Source: Arthrobacter crusticola
GTDB taxonomy: Bacteria; Actinomycetota; Actinomycetes; Actinomycetales; Micrococcaceae
Assembly: GCF_004357995.1 (NCBI RefSeq)
Contig: NZ_SMTK01000002.1
Span: 124,001 to 188,000, forward strand
Length of the DNA: 64,000 nucleotides
Reading direction: 5' to 3'
Positions within the stretch are counted from its first letter, which is position 1; the number at the start of each line of letters is the position of its first letter. Under the pieces are notes generated by a model. The model worked only from the letters and a program-made list of their open reading frames with translations, made no database searches and was not told the DNA's origin. The position numbers were made by a program, and so were the translations under genes. Of the stretch, positions 9,743 to 18,239 are shown one piece after another.

Positions 9743-9776
9743 GGCGCACCCCGACCGGTACCGGTCGGGGTGCGCC
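9743..9776. terminator. 34-bp perfect palindrome acting as bidirectional terminator
   Basis: Both arms (9743-9759 and 9760-9776) are exact inverted complements with no unpaired centre; the arm reads GGCGCACCCCGACCGGT. It directly abuts the stop of the DUF3817 gene and ends 10 bp before the convergent oxygenase gene's stop, so it can end both transcripts. There is no T-tract, which is common in high-GC Actinobacteria. Confidence 0.8.
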
Positions 9777-9786
9777 GCCGGCGGTC

Positions 9787-10806
9787 CTACCTGCCGACCA
9801 GCTCGGGGTGGTGCAGTTCGGCGACGTCCGGGTGGGCCCGCAGGCGCCCCTTGAGGACGTTCGCTCCGTAGGAGGAGAGCATTGGGTTGTCGGGGTCGTC
9901 GGTGATGCCGGTCGCTGCCGCCGCGAGTTCATCGGGGAGCACCACCGGCTCGATGACCGCGTCAAGCCGGGGAGACCAGAAGAACGGGACCGCGTACCGG
10001 TCCACTCCGGGCGGAGGGGAGGCCACTCGATGGATCGTGGCGGCAAGGTACCCCTGGGTGGCTACCTCGAGCATCTCCCCAAGGTTGACGACGAGCGCAC
10101 CGGGAATCGGTTCGACCGGCACCCACTCGGAACGTCCCCGGGGAAGCACCTCAAGCCCGCCCACCTCGTCCTGGAGCAGGAGGGTCACGAACCCGTAGTC
10201 GGCGTGGGAGCCGACGCCCTGGCCTTCGGCCCCGCCATCGCCGCCCACGTAGTGGACAAGCTTCGCCATCCACGCCGGCGTGCCTTCGAAGGGTTCGGCG
10301 AAGTGGTCCTCGGGCAGGCCCAGGGCCACGGAAAGGGCACCGAGCAGTTCGGCCCCCACGGTGGAGAGCAGTTCAGCCCAGGCCATTGCGGAGCGTTCAA
10401 GTTCGGGCAGGGCCTCGGAAGGCCACTGGTTGGGCCCCTGGAGGAGCCAGTACGGCTGCTCCACAGGATAGTTCTCGAGGGGTGCGCGGTCCGGGGAGAA
10501 GTCGATCTGTTCGCGGGCATCGGGCCTGCCGCGGGTGATCTCGGTTCCCAGCCGGGCGTAGCCCCGGAAGTGGGGGGACTGCCGGTTGTCGAGCCGCAGA
10601 CGCTCCTCGAGCGGCAGGTCGAAGAACCGGCGGGCCACCGACAGCAGGTCTTCCGCCTGGGTGGCGGAGGCTCCGTAGTTGGTCACCTGGAAGAAGCCCA
10701 CGGTGTGTGCGGCGTCGCGGAGCCGGTCGATGAACCGGGGATCGAAGGAACCATCGGGGCGGCGGGCCGTGCCGAGGTCGAAGACGGGGATTGTGCTTGA
10801 AACCAT
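9787..10806 (-). CDS. Isopenicillin N synthase-family 2OG-Fe(II) oxygenase
   Basis: 339 residues with the two IPNS-family regions: the N-terminal DIOX_N domain (I-P-V-F-D-L-G; G-F-F-Q-V-T-N) and the C-terminal jelly-roll. Iron ligands are H201 and D203 in S-H-A-D-Y-G and H259 in T-I-H-R-V. R270 in R-Y-A-V-P-F-F sits where the family binds 2-oxoglutarate. Plant and bacterial members hydroxylate or desaturate small molecules, including flavonoids, gibberellins and ethylene precursors. The substrate here is unknown and no biosynthetic neighbours are present. The start is ATG at 10806. It appears to be monocistronic. Confidence 0.9.
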   Translation of the reverse strand: MVSSTIPVFDLGTARRPDGSFDPRFIDRLRDAAHTVGFFQVTNYGASATQAEDLLSVARRFFDLPLEERLRLDNRQSPHFRGYARLGTEITRGRPDAREQIDFSPDRAPLENYPVEQPYWLLQGPNQWPSEALPELERSAMAWAELLSTVGAELLGALSVALGLPEDHFAEPFEGTPAWMAKLVHYVGGDGGAEGQGVGSHADYGFVTLLLQDEVGGLEVLPRGRSEWVPVEPIPGALVVNLGEMLEVATQGYLAATIHRVASPPPGVDRYAVPFFWSPRLDAVIEPVVLPDELAAAATGITDDPDNPMLSSYGANVLKGRLRAHPDVAELHHPELVGR

Positions 10807-10872
10807 GCGGGGAGACTACGCCTGGTGCGGGCCGGGCCGTGCGCTCGGGTTACGTTCTGTGTCGCCGGCCGC

Positions 10873-11277
10873 TTACAGTCCGGCCAGCCGAAGGAGGACA
10901 GCAAGTCCCTGGGGGCTTCCCGGCCAATGGCGTTCGACGGCCCCGGTGCCCGCGCGGCGGACGGTGAGGCGAAGGACGAGGGCGACCAGGAGGACGTCGT
11001 CGGCATAGCCGATGACGGGCAGGAAATCCGGAACCAGGTCGATCGGGAGCAGCAGGTACGCGAGGAGCAGCAGGAGCGCCGCGCGCACCCCGGCAGGAAC
11101 CGTCCGGTCGGCGGCGAGGCGCCGCAGCAGGCGGAGCAGGTCGGGCAGGAACCGCAGGGCATCGGTCATGGTGAGGGTCTCGGGGTGGGCCCGTGCATAG
11201 GCGGCAAGGCCAAGGAGCAGCAGCGCGTAGATCCCGAGCGCCACCGCCAACCAGCCAAGGACAACTGTTCCGTCCAC
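10873..11277 (-). CDS. DUF1232 (YkvA-like) membrane protein
   Basis: 134 residues. An N-terminal hydrophobic helix (about 7-27) is followed by the DUF1232 signature Y-L-L-L-P-I-D-L-V-P-D-F-L-P-V-I-G and then D-D. The family is small, membrane-associated and of unknown biochemical function. The GTG start at 11277 has AAGGAGG about 4-5 nt upstream, the strongest Shine-Dalgarno in this part of the window. It is close to the oxygenase start (66 bp) but separate. Confidence 0.87.
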   Translation of the reverse strand: MDGTVVLGWLAVALGIYALLLLGLAAYARAHPETLTMTDALRFLPDLLRLLRRLAADRTVPAGVRAALLLLLAYLLLPIDLVPDFLPVIGYADDVLLVALVLRLTVRRAGTGAVERHWPGSPQGLAVLLRLAGL

Positions 11278-11480
11278 GAACCTCCTTCTAGGGAATGAAT
11301 CCCTGATGCCTCAAATGCAACATGCGTATCTTCCCACTGGTGAACTGGCGGGCTATAGTTCTGATGCCGCCTTACACAGATCGCATCGATGGGGGAACCT
11401 TCCACGCGGGCTCGGGCCGGTTCGCAGTTCTATTCGTGAGGTGCAGCACCTCAACCGCTTGTCCCTGGAAGGAATCTCCA

Positions 11481-11852
11481 ATGTCCCAGTATGCGCACCC
11501 GAGCAGGCCCGCGTATCCCAGCGAGCAGCCCTTCAGCGGCGGAGGACAGTTCTACCGCGGGGCAGGTACGCCGGTGGACTCGCTGGCCGGCAAGAAGCAC
11601 ATGCAACTTTCCCTGGCCTTTGGGTTCCTGAGCTTCTGGCTTCCCATCGTCTTTGTGCCCCTTGCCCTGATTCAGGCAGGTAGGGCCGAGCGGCTGGGCG
11701 AACCCTCGACCGCGGGCAAAATCCTCGCCTGGACGGCCGTCGGCTACTGGATTCTTTCGGCGATCTGGGCGTTCATCCTCTATGCCTTCATCGCCAGCCA
11801 GCTTCCTATGCTCCTGGATTCCGTACCTCCGGTGTACAGTCCGCCCGTCTAG
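11481..11852 (+). CDS. Small two-TM hypothetical protein with DUF4190-like layout
   Basis: 123 residues. A Pro/Ser/Tyr-rich N-terminus (about 35 residues) precedes two hydrophobic segments, near residues 46-63 and 80-103, joined by Q-A-G-R-A-E-R. This layout of a disordered cytoplasmic tail, two helices and a short charged loop is like DUF4190 proteins. GGAAGGAA at 11468-11475 precedes ATG 11481. The frame is open upstream but without a better start. Function unknown. Confidence 0.65.
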   Translation: MSQYAHPSRPAYPSEQPFSGGGQFYRGAGTPVDSLAGKKHMQLSLAFGFLSFWLPIVFVPLALIQAGRAERLGEPSTAGKILAWTAVGYWILSAIWAFILYAFIASQLPMLLDSVPPVYSPPV

Positions 11853-12439
11853 CCGCCGGTGAATGAGCCGGTTAGGGATCGTTCGAGGATGTAGTCGTCT
11901 TCGAGGCGCCCTCCCAACCGGAAGGTCTTCGTTCCGGCAATGCGGAAGCCGCTGCGCGAGTAGAACCGGATGGCCCGCTCGTTCTCCTGGTTGACCCCGA
12001 GCCAGATGCCCGGCATTCCGGTGCCGGCCGCCGTCTCCAGCGAGGCCTCCATCAACGCCCGCGCGGCGCCGGCCCCGTGGTGGGCGGGGTCGATATAGAA
12101 CTTGCTGAGCTCCACTGCAGGAAGTACCGTCAAGGCCCCGCGGATCAGGGCATCGTCCGGCTGGGTTCTCACCAGCATGCTGTAGCCGCCGAGCCCACGT
12201 TTCGTCGAACCAGCGGCGTCCGAAGCATCACCGGGCGGGTGGAGTTCCACGCACAGGATCATCCGGTCGGGGTCGCCGAGGCGCTCCGCGAAGCGGCTCT
12301 CCGACAGCTCGGTCTCGAGGAAGCGCTGGATATCCCGGGGGTCCGAGCTCGGCGGGCAGGCAAGGGGGAAGGTCACGGCGGCGCAGGCAGCCAGCGCTGC
12401 GGCGTCGGCGGGAACCGCTGGGCGGACGGTGAAGCTCAT
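11849..12439 (-). CDS. GNAT-family N-acetyltransferase
   Basis: 196 residues from ATG 12439, where the family-typical F-T-V-R-P-A-V-P-A-D-A-A opening begins. The acetyl-CoA binding segment is L-S-K-F-Y-I-D-P-A-H-H-G-A-G-A-A-R-A-L-M, matching motif A of GNAT enzymes. W-L-G-V-N-Q-E-N-E-R-A-I-R-F-Y and G-F-R-I-A-G-T form motif B and the C-terminal strand. It transfers acetyl from acetyl-CoA to an amine; the substrate is unknown. The stop overlaps the stop of the convergent small membrane protein by 4 bp. Confidence 0.88.
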   Translation of the reverse strand: MSFTVRPAVPADAAALAACAAVTFPLACPPSSDPRDIQRFLETELSESRFAERLGDPDRMILCVELHPPGDASDAAGSTKRGLGGYSMLVRTQPDDALIRGALTVLPAVELSKFYIDPAHHGAGAARALMEASLETAAGTGMPGIWLGVNQENERAIRFYSRSGFRIAGTKTFRLGGRLEDDYILERSLTGSFTGG

Positions 12440-12543
12440 CCCGTCATTATTGCCGTTGCAGTGCGGTCCGGTCCGCCGGTCCGATTGGAAGAACTTTGCG
12501 GATTGGGTGAGCCCGAGTGAACCGGACAACCCGGTGAACGGGA

Positions 12544-12580
12544 CAAGCCCCGGTGGAAGGAGTCCTTCCACCGGGGCTTG
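12544..12580 (-). terminator. Terminator hairpin after the LLM oxidoreductase
   Basis: Perfect 17-bp stem (CAAGCCCCGGTGGAAGG at 12544-12560 with its complement at 12564-12580) and a 3-nt loop. It lies 58 bp past the stop of the minus-strand LLM gene and upstream of the GNAT gene, so it separates the two units. Confidence 0.82.
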
Positions 12581-12638
12581 TGTTCCATTACGGGCACATC
12601 AGCGCCCGCGGGCCCGCGGGTGCGTTCTGCGCCCCTCG

Positions 12639-13721
12639 TCAGGCAGCCGTGACGGAGCCGGGCTTGCGGGTGGTGTGGACCGGCCTGTCAGGGACGTGAG
12701 CAGGGCGGCGCTTGGCGAACTCCGCCCGCAGCTCGGGAAGGACAAGCTCGCCGAAGAGGTCGAGCTGGTTCAGCACCGTCTTCAGCGGCAGGCCCGCGTG
12801 GTCGATGAGGAACAGCTGGCGCTGGTAGTCGCCGAAGTATTCCTGGAAGGAGAGGGTCTTTTCGATGACCTCCTGCGGGCTGCCGACGGTCAGCGGAGTC
12901 TGGGCCATAAAGTCCTCCATCCGCGGGCCGTGGCCGTAGACCGGGGCGTTGTCGAAGAACGGACGGAACTCCTTGATCGCGTCCTGGGATTTCCTGGCCA
13001 TGAAGAACTGGCCACCGAGGCCCACGATCGCCTGGTCGGCGGCCCCGTGGCCGTAGTGGGCGTAGCGCTCCCGGTAGAGCCCGATGAGCTGCTGGTAGTG
13101 CTCCTTGGGCCAGAAGATGTTGTTCGCGAAGAACCCGTCGCCGAAGTAGGCGGCGATCTCGGCGACCTCGGGGGTGCGGATGGAGCCGTGCCAGACGAAG
13201 GGAGCGACGCCGTCGAGCGGGCGGGGGGTGGAGGTGAAGTTGCGCAGCGGGGTGCGGAACTTGCCCTCCCAGTTCACGACGTCGTTGTCCCACAGCTGGC
13301 GCAGCAGGTTGTAGTTCTCCACCGTCAGCTCCACGCTGTCCTGCTGGTTCTTGCCGAACCAGGGGTAGACCGGCCCGGTGTTGCCGCGCCCGAGGATCAG
13401 GTCCACGCGGCCGTCGGCCAGGTGCTGCAGGGTCGCGAAGTCCTCGGCGATCTTCACCGGGTCGTTGGTGGTGATCAGCGTGGTGGAGGTCGAGAGCTTG
13501 ATCCGCTCGGTCTGCGCGGCGATGTAGCCCAGGATCGTCGTCGGGGAGCTGGCGTAGAAGGGCGGGTTGTGGTGCTCGCCGGTGGCATAGACATCCATGC
13601 CGATCTCTTCGACCTTCTTCGCGATGGCGACGGCTGCCTTGATGCGCTCGCCCTCGGTGGGGGTCTTGCCGGTAAGCGGGTTGCGGGTGACATCACTGAC
13701 TGTGAAAACGCCGATTTCCAT
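12639..13721 (-). CDS. LLM-class FMN-dependent monooxygenase (CE1758-like)
   Basis: 360 residues with the bacterial luciferase-like fold: M-E-I-G-V-F-T-V-S-D-V, then Y-A-T-G-E-H-H-N-P-P-F-Y near residue 45, V-D-L-I-L-G-R-G-N-T near 106, and V-W-H-G-S near 177. It would oxidise an organic substrate with reduced FMN and O2. The length and E-H-H-N-P-P-F motif fit the group named CE1758-like; this subgroup call is from memory. GGAGAAAAATC upstream of ATG 13721 is a good ribosome binding site. It is the last gene of a five-gene minus-strand series with an MFS carrier, DoxX, a YcaC-like hydrolase and an amidohydrolase, which suggests degradation of one compound. Confidence 0.88.
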   Translation of the reverse strand: MEIGVFTVSDVTRNPLTGKTPTEGERIKAAVAIAKKVEEIGMDVYATGEHHNPPFYASSPTTILGYIAAQTERIKLSTSTTLITTNDPVKIAEDFATLQHLADGRVDLILGRGNTGPVYPWFGKNQQDSVELTVENYNLLRQLWDNDVVNWEGKFRTPLRNFTSTPRPLDGVAPFVWHGSIRTPEVAEIAAYFGDGFFANNIFWPKEHYQQLIGLYRERYAHYGHGAADQAIVGLGGQFFMARKSQDAIKEFRPFFDNAPVYGHGPRMEDFMAQTPLTVGSPQEVIEKTLSFQEYFGDYQRQLFLIDHAGLPLKTVLNQLDLFGELVLPELRAEFAKRRPAHVPDRPVHTTRKPGSVTAA

Positions 13722-13790
13722 GATTTTTCTCCAAAGGGTGGTGCTGGTTTCTGAGGGGGTGGCTTCTGTGCGGCGCGGGCGCCGGAAGGT

Positions 13791-14984
13791 TCAGGCGGTT
13801 ACGCGCGGTGACCGGCGGTTGACGATCCAGGCCACGGCGGCCAGGACCATCACGACGGCGATCACGAGAGTGGTTGCCGTGGTGAGCCCGAGGGGGCCGG
13901 TGAGGGCGCCGATTGAGAGGACCGGGATGGCGAGGCCGCTCTGCGCCGCGATGAAGTAGGCCGCGACACTCTTGGCGTGGCTCTCGTGCGGTACAGCGCG
14001 CGCGAGCTGTCCCAGGCCTCCCATGAAGGTGAGGCCGGCACCGATCCCGCCGATGACCGTGCCAAGCCCGAACACTCCGAGGTTTCCGGTGAGGAAGCCG
14101 GTAAGGACGAGGGCAAGGGCCGCAATCAGCAGGGGAAGCCCGCGGAGGATTGACCACCGGGGTTCCTTTCCACGGAACACGAGCTGGGCGATCACGCCGA
14201 TCTCAAAGAGGATGAAGGTCGCAAGCCCGGCGATCGCGAGGTTGTGCACGTCGAGGGTCTGGGCGATAAACCGCGGGGTAAGGCTCGAGAACAGGCCAAG
14301 CAGGGTGAAGGTAGGGACGACGGCGATGGCCGACTTCCCGTAGATGCCGAGCGCGGGGCGGGGCGCCCCGACCCTCGGCGCCCAGTTGATCTTCCTGCCG
14401 GCCGTGCGCGGGTGGGTTTCGGGAACGAAGAACGTCAGCAGGAACACCAGGGCCACAAGTGTGCCGAAGACGATGAAGACCAGGGCCGTCGGTGCCGGCA
14501 GATACTGGGCGAAGACACCCGCGACGAGCGGTCCAAGGCCCAGGCCTCCCATGTTGGCGGCGGTCGAGATCATCGAGGGAAACGCCTTATTGGAACCCCG
14601 GTACAGCTCCGCGAGGGCCGCGGTGGCTGCCGACGTCATCAGGCCGACGCCGATACCGCTGAGGAACCGCCCCGCGAGCAGCATGGGGACGTTTGCTGCG
14701 AAGAGGAAGAACAGGGTGGAGGTGATGGTCAGCGCCAGGGCGGCGAAGGCCAGCGGCCTGCGGCCCACCTGATCGGAGAGTCCCCCGAAGAAGATCAGTG
14801 CGAGGAGGGTGCCCAGGACGTAAACGGCGAACACCCAGGTTGTGGTCTCGGCGCCGAACCCGAAATATTCGCCCCAGAGAGTGTAGAGGGGGATCGGCAG
14901 GGTGCCGCCGGTGGTGAGCAGCGCGAAGGTCGTCGCGATGATCGCGAATGAGGCGGTGTAGCGGGTCTGCGGTAGCCGGGCCAT
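13791..14984 (-). CDS. MFS transporter
   Basis: 397 residues with about 12 hydrophobic helices. G-G-L-S-D-Q-V-G-R-R-P-L-A is the conserved loop 2-3 motif of major facilitator proteins, and G-R-F-L-S-G-I-G-V-G lies in helix 4. It moves a small molecule across the membrane by proton coupling; direction and substrate are unknown. ATG 14984 is one base after the DoxX stop, so the two are co-transcribed and probably translationally coupled. In the context of flanking oxidoreductase and hydrolase genes it could import the substrate or export a toxic product. Confidence 0.9.
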   Translation of the reverse strand: MARLPQTRYTASFAIIATTFALLTTGGTLPIPLYTLWGEYFGFGAETTTWVFAVYVLGTLLALIFFGGLSDQVGRRPLAFAALALTITSTLFFLFAANVPMLLAGRFLSGIGVGLMTSAATAALAELYRGSNKAFPSMISTAANMGGLGLGPLVAGVFAQYLPAPTALVFIVFGTLVALVFLLTFFVPETHPRTAGRKINWAPRVGAPRPALGIYGKSAIAVVPTFTLLGLFSSLTPRFIAQTLDVHNLAIAGLATFILFEIGVIAQLVFRGKEPRWSILRGLPLLIAALALVLTGFLTGNLGVFGLGTVIGGIGAGLTFMGGLGQLARAVPHESHAKSVAAYFIAAQSGLAIPVLSIGALTGPLGLTTATTLVIAVVMVLAAVAWIVNRRSPRVTA

Positions 14985-14985
14985 G

Positions 14986-15504
14986 TCAGAGGTGCCTTTG
15001 GTCGGGTCGATTTACTGGTGCGGTATGGAGCAGGACTCGAACGGTGAGACCGGCGGCTGCACCTACAAGCGTCGTGAGGATGCCTACCCAAAGCGGCAGG
15101 AGGTGTATTCCCAGGAGGGCATCCGCGGAGAGGGCGCCCGGACCGGTGAGGCTGAGCGCGCCGGCGATGGTGATGAGCACCAACGGGTACTCGTATCCGT
15201 CGTGTTGGGCCCAGAGACCGTTGGCCGCTTTGACCGTCAGTGCGACGGTCATCACCGCAATGGCCGCCATGCCCGCAAGCGGGGTGAGGAGACCGAAAGC
15301 GAGAAAGAGGCCGGACCCGAGCTGGCCGAGGCCCGCGGCGAGTGCCGTGCAGGCACCGCCGCGGAATCCATCGGCGCGAAACTCGCGAATGCCGCCTTGG
15401 AGCCCCGAGCCGCCGAGCCGGAAGGAAATCTTCTGCAGCCCGTGGCCGGCGATCAACAGTCCGATCACCACCCGCAGCAGCAGGATTCCAATATCGGCAT
15501 TCAT
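14986..15504 (-). CDS. DoxX family membrane protein
   Basis: 172 residues with four hydrophobic segments. It opens I-G-I-L-L-L-R-V-V-I-G-L-L-I-A-G-H-G-L-Q-K, the DoxX N-terminal helix with the conserved G-x-x-K. The family was named for a thiosulfate:quinone oxidoreductase subunit, but most bacterial members have no proven role; some link to redox stress. A strong GGAAAGGG lies before ATG 15504. It sits inside the catabolic series, and the downstream MFS gene begins one base after its stop. Confidence 0.88.
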   Translation of the reverse strand: MNADIGILLLRVVIGLLIAGHGLQKISFRLGGSGLQGGIREFRADGFRGGACTALAAGLGQLGSGLFLAFGLLTPLAGMAAIAVMTVALTVKAANGLWAQHDGYEYPLVLITIAGALSLTGPGALSADALLGIHLLPLWVGILTTLVGAAAGLTVRVLLHTAPVNRPDQRHL

Positions 15505-15546
15505 GATCCGGTCCCTTTCCTCGTTCTACTGGGTTCGTCGTTGTGC

Positions 15547-15580
15547 CCCCGCTGACCGGCCGGGCGGCCGGCCAGCGGGG
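15547..15580 (-). terminator. Intercistronic hairpin between the YcaC-like hydrolase and DoxX
   Basis: 15-bp stem with one A/C mismatch: 15547-15561 pairs with 15566-15580 around a GGGC loop. It falls in the 99-bp gap downstream of the hydrolase stop and upstream of DoxX. It may be a terminator or a partial attenuator that lowers expression of the three following genes. Confidence 0.6.
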
Positions 15581-15603
15581 TGTGCATTTCAGCCGGTGGC
15601 TGG

Positions 15604-16269
15604 TCAGCCGGCGTTTCCGCCGATGAAGTCACCTGCGTAGTGCATGCCCAGCCCGTAGGTTCCGCCGTGGGCCTTGACGACCTCGGTGACGGGCAGGTAG
15701 GTCTCGCCGCGGGCCCAGTCGCGCTGGAGTTCGAGCAGGACCTGGATCCAGGTCACGGGAACGGCGCCGGCGCGGGTCATGCGCTCCATGGCGTTGTCGT
15801 GGGCTTCCTTGGTGACTCCGCCGGAGGCATCGGAGACGACGTAGACCTCGTAGCCCTGGCCCAGCGCGGAGAGCGCGGGCAGGACCAGGCAAACCTCGGT
15901 CCACAGGCCGGACAGGACGATCTTGGTGCGGCCGGTGGCCTTGATGGCCTCGACGACGCGCTCGTCCTCCCAGGCGTTCATCGTGGTGCGGTCGATGATT
16001 TCCTGGTCCGGGAACACCGCGGCGAGGTCCGGCAGAATGTTGCCGGAGAAGGACTGCGCGGCCACGGTGGTCAGGATCGTGGGCACGTTGAAGGCCTTCG
16101 CGGACTTGGCCAGGCCGACGGTGGCGTTGATGATCGAGGTGCGGTCTCCGCTGCCGACGCCGAAGAACATCTGGGGCTGGTGGTCGACGAAGAGGAACAC
16201 GCTGTTGTCCGGCGTGAGCAGGTCGTCACTGGGGGTGGCGGTGACATTGGCGAAATCGATGGTGGTCAT
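15604..16269 (-). CDS. Isochorismatase-family (YcaC-like) cysteine hydrolase
   Basis: 221 residues from ATG 16269, preceded by an A/G-rich AAGGAAAAGAAGAA. An in-frame ATG at 16341 exists but has no ribosome binding site. The catalytic Asp is D29 in F-V-D-H-Q-P and the nucleophile is C127 in W-T-E-V-C-L-V-L-P-A. The region after it (V-V-S-D-A-S-G-G) matches YcaC-type proteins. The usual catalytic Lys segment reads R-T-T-M-N-A-W-E-D, as in YcaC, without an obvious Lys. Members hydrolyse amides or related C-N bonds. It follows the amidohydrolase by 77 bp and probably acts in the same pathway. Confidence 0.88.
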   Translation of the reverse strand: MTTIDFANVTATPSDDLLTPDNSVFLFVDHQPQMFFGVGSGDRTSIINATVGLAKSAKAFNVPTILTTVAAQSFSGNILPDLAAVFPDQEIIDRTTMNAWEDERVVEAIKATGRTKIVLSGLWTEVCLVLPALSALGQGYEVYVVSDASGGVTKEAHDNAMERMTRAGAVPVTWIQVLLELQRDWARGETYLPVTEVVKAHGGTYGLGMHYAGDFIGGNAG

Positions 16270-16346
16270 TTCTTCTTTTCCTTTGGACTGGTTCCTGCTG
16301 AATGCCGTGCGAATGATTTCGTACAGGTTCTGCTTATTCATGGGGC

Positions 16347-18239
16347 TTAGTGGGCATGCGTTTCGAACGCGTTGTCGGCAATGGCGGGGGCCGCGCCGTA
16401 ACGGGCTGCGCGCCACTGCCTCTGCTGCTCGGACTCGGCTGCAGCCTGGGCGAGCAGTTCGGCCTGACGGCCTCCGGCCATCGAGGGCTTGGGAGTCGCC
16501 TGGTATCCGCCGTAGTGGGCCACCGGGCTCCACAGCGGGGACACCCTGGGCATTTCCTCGTCCTGGCCCTCGTAGTCTCCGGCCGCGTACACGATCCGGC
16601 CGCCGACGACGGTGAACAGTGATTCGATGTGCGGGATATCCCGCTCGTCGATGCTGAAGAAGTCGTCCGAGAGGATCGAGAGGTCTCCGTAGAAGCCCTC
16701 CCGCAGCACGCCCTTCACGTTGTCCTCACCCGTGAGCTTGGCGCCGGCGATCGTGAACATCTCGAGTGCCTGCTCGCGGCTCACACGGTTCTCGGGCGGG
16801 TAGATAAGGGTGTCCCCGACCGTTCGTCCGGACACCAGCCAGTGCAGGGCCACCCAGGGGTTGTAGGAGGAAACGCGGGTGGCGTCGGTTCCTGCGCCGA
16901 CGACGAGTCCACGGTCGAGCATCTTGCGGATCGGCGGGGCTTCGGCTGCCGCACCGGCGCCGTAGCGCTGGACGAAGGCCTCGCCCTGGAAGGACATGCG
17001 GTTCTGGATGGAGAGCGCTCCGCCCAGGGCCGCGACCCGGTCGAGGCTTCGGCCGCTGATCGTCTCGGCGTGGTCGAAGATCCACCGGTTGTCGCCGGGG
17101 AACAGGCCCTCGGCGGCAAGCTTCTCGAAGACCGCGAGGTCCCGCTCGATGGTCTCGTTGTAGGTGGCGTGGAGGCGGAAGCCCCAGCCGTTCTCCATCA
17201 TGAGGCGGACGGCCTTCTCGAACTCAACCTCGTAGTCGGGGGAGAGCTCGGGACGCGGCTCGGTGAAGTTCTCGAAGTCGCCGGCGGCCCAGGTGAGGTT
17301 TTCACCGGCACCGTTGAGGCGGAGCCACTCGTCGCCGTCGCCCGGGCGGACCGTCTCGGTCCAGCGGCGGAGGTCGTCGACTTCCTGTCCGGCGACCTGC
17401 GGGAAGAGGTGGTAGGCGATGCGCAGCGACAGCTTGCCCTCGTTCGCCAGGTCCATCACCGTGCGGTAGTTGTCAGGGAAGTTCTGGAACCCGCCGGCTG
17501 CGTCGATGGCGGAGGTCAGGCCGAACCGGTTCAGTTCCCGCAGGTACTGGCGGGTCGAGTCCTTGCGTTCCTCGGCGGGCAGCAGCGGAGCCTTGGCCAG
17601 GGTCGAGTAGAGCACCAGTGCACTGGGAGCCGCCAGGAGGAGTCCGGTGGGCTCGCCGTCCCGCCCGCGGACGATCTGGCCGCCCTTGAAGTCGGGCGTC
17701 TCCCTGGAATAGCCAGCGGCCAGAACCGCGGCGCGGTTCAGCAGTGCGGAGGAGTAGAGGTTGAGGATGAACACCGGGGTGTCGGGGGCGGCCGCGTTCA
17801 GCTCGGCGAGAGTGGGAAGGCGCTTCTCGGCGAACTGCTCCTTCGTGAAGCCACCGACGACGCGGACCCACTGGCCCTTCGGGGTGCGGGCGGCCTGCTC
17901 GCGGAGCATTTGCATGGCCTGCTTCAGGGTGGGCACCCCGTCCCAGCGGAGCTCGAGGACGTAGTTGAGTCCGCCTCGGATGACATGGAGATGGGAATCG
18001 TTGAGTCCGGGAACGACCCGGCGGTTCTGCGCGTCAATGACCTTGGTCCCGGGACCGGCAACCTTGGCGATGTCGGCGTCGTCGCCGATGACCGTGACCT
18101 TCCCGTCGCGGACGGCGACGGCGGTCGCCTGCGGGCGGGCCGGATCGCCGGTGAAGATCTTGCCATTTCGAACAATCAGATCAGCGGGTTCGACCGCATC
18201 TGCTCGGGGGGTGATCCCGGCTACGGGCATTGTGGGCAT
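16347..18239 (-). CDS. YtcJ-like metal-dependent amidohydrolase
   Basis: 630 residues. The frame opens at 18266, but ATG 18239 has GGAGG 9 nt upstream and begins M-P-T-M-P-V-A-G, so I place the start there. It has the amidohydrolase_3 layout: an N-terminal strand domain (L-I-V-R-N-G-K-I-F-T-G-D), the metal-binding H-x-H in D-S-H-L-H-V, the barrel with I-F-D-H-A-E-T, and late D-A-T-R and E-N-R-V-S-R-E-Q-A-L. Homologues such as YtcJ and NfdA hydrolyse amides and formamides. It is the first gene of the minus-strand series and is divergent from the reductase gene across a 575-bp regulatory region. Confidence 0.9.
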   Translation of the reverse strand: MPTMPVAGITPRADAVEPADLIVRNGKIFTGDPARPQATAVAVRDGKVTVIGDDADIAKVAGPGTKVIDAQNRRVVPGLNDSHLHVIRGGLNYVLELRWDGVPTLKQAMQMLREQAARTPKGQWVRVVGGFTKEQFAEKRLPTLAELNAAAPDTPVFILNLYSSALLNRAAVLAAGYSRETPDFKGGQIVRGRDGEPTGLLLAAPSALVLYSTLAKAPLLPAEERKDSTRQYLRELNRFGLTSAIDAAGGFQNFPDNYRTVMDLANEGKLSLRIAYHLFPQVAGQEVDDLRRWTETVRPGDGDEWLRLNGAGENLTWAAGDFENFTEPRPELSPDYEVEFEKAVRLMMENGWGFRLHATYNETIERDLAVFEKLAAEGLFPGDNRWIFDHAETISGRSLDRVAALGGALSIQNRMSFQGEAFVQRYGAGAAAEAPPIRKMLDRGLVVGAGTDATRVSSYNPWVALHWLVSGRTVGDTLIYPPENRVSREQALEMFTIAGAKLTGEDNVKGVLREGFYGDLSILSDDFFSIDERDIPHIESLFTVVGGRIVYAAGDYEGQDEEMPRVSPLWSPVAHYGGYQATPKPSMAGGRQAELLAQAAAESEQQRQWRAARYGAAPAIADNAFETHAH

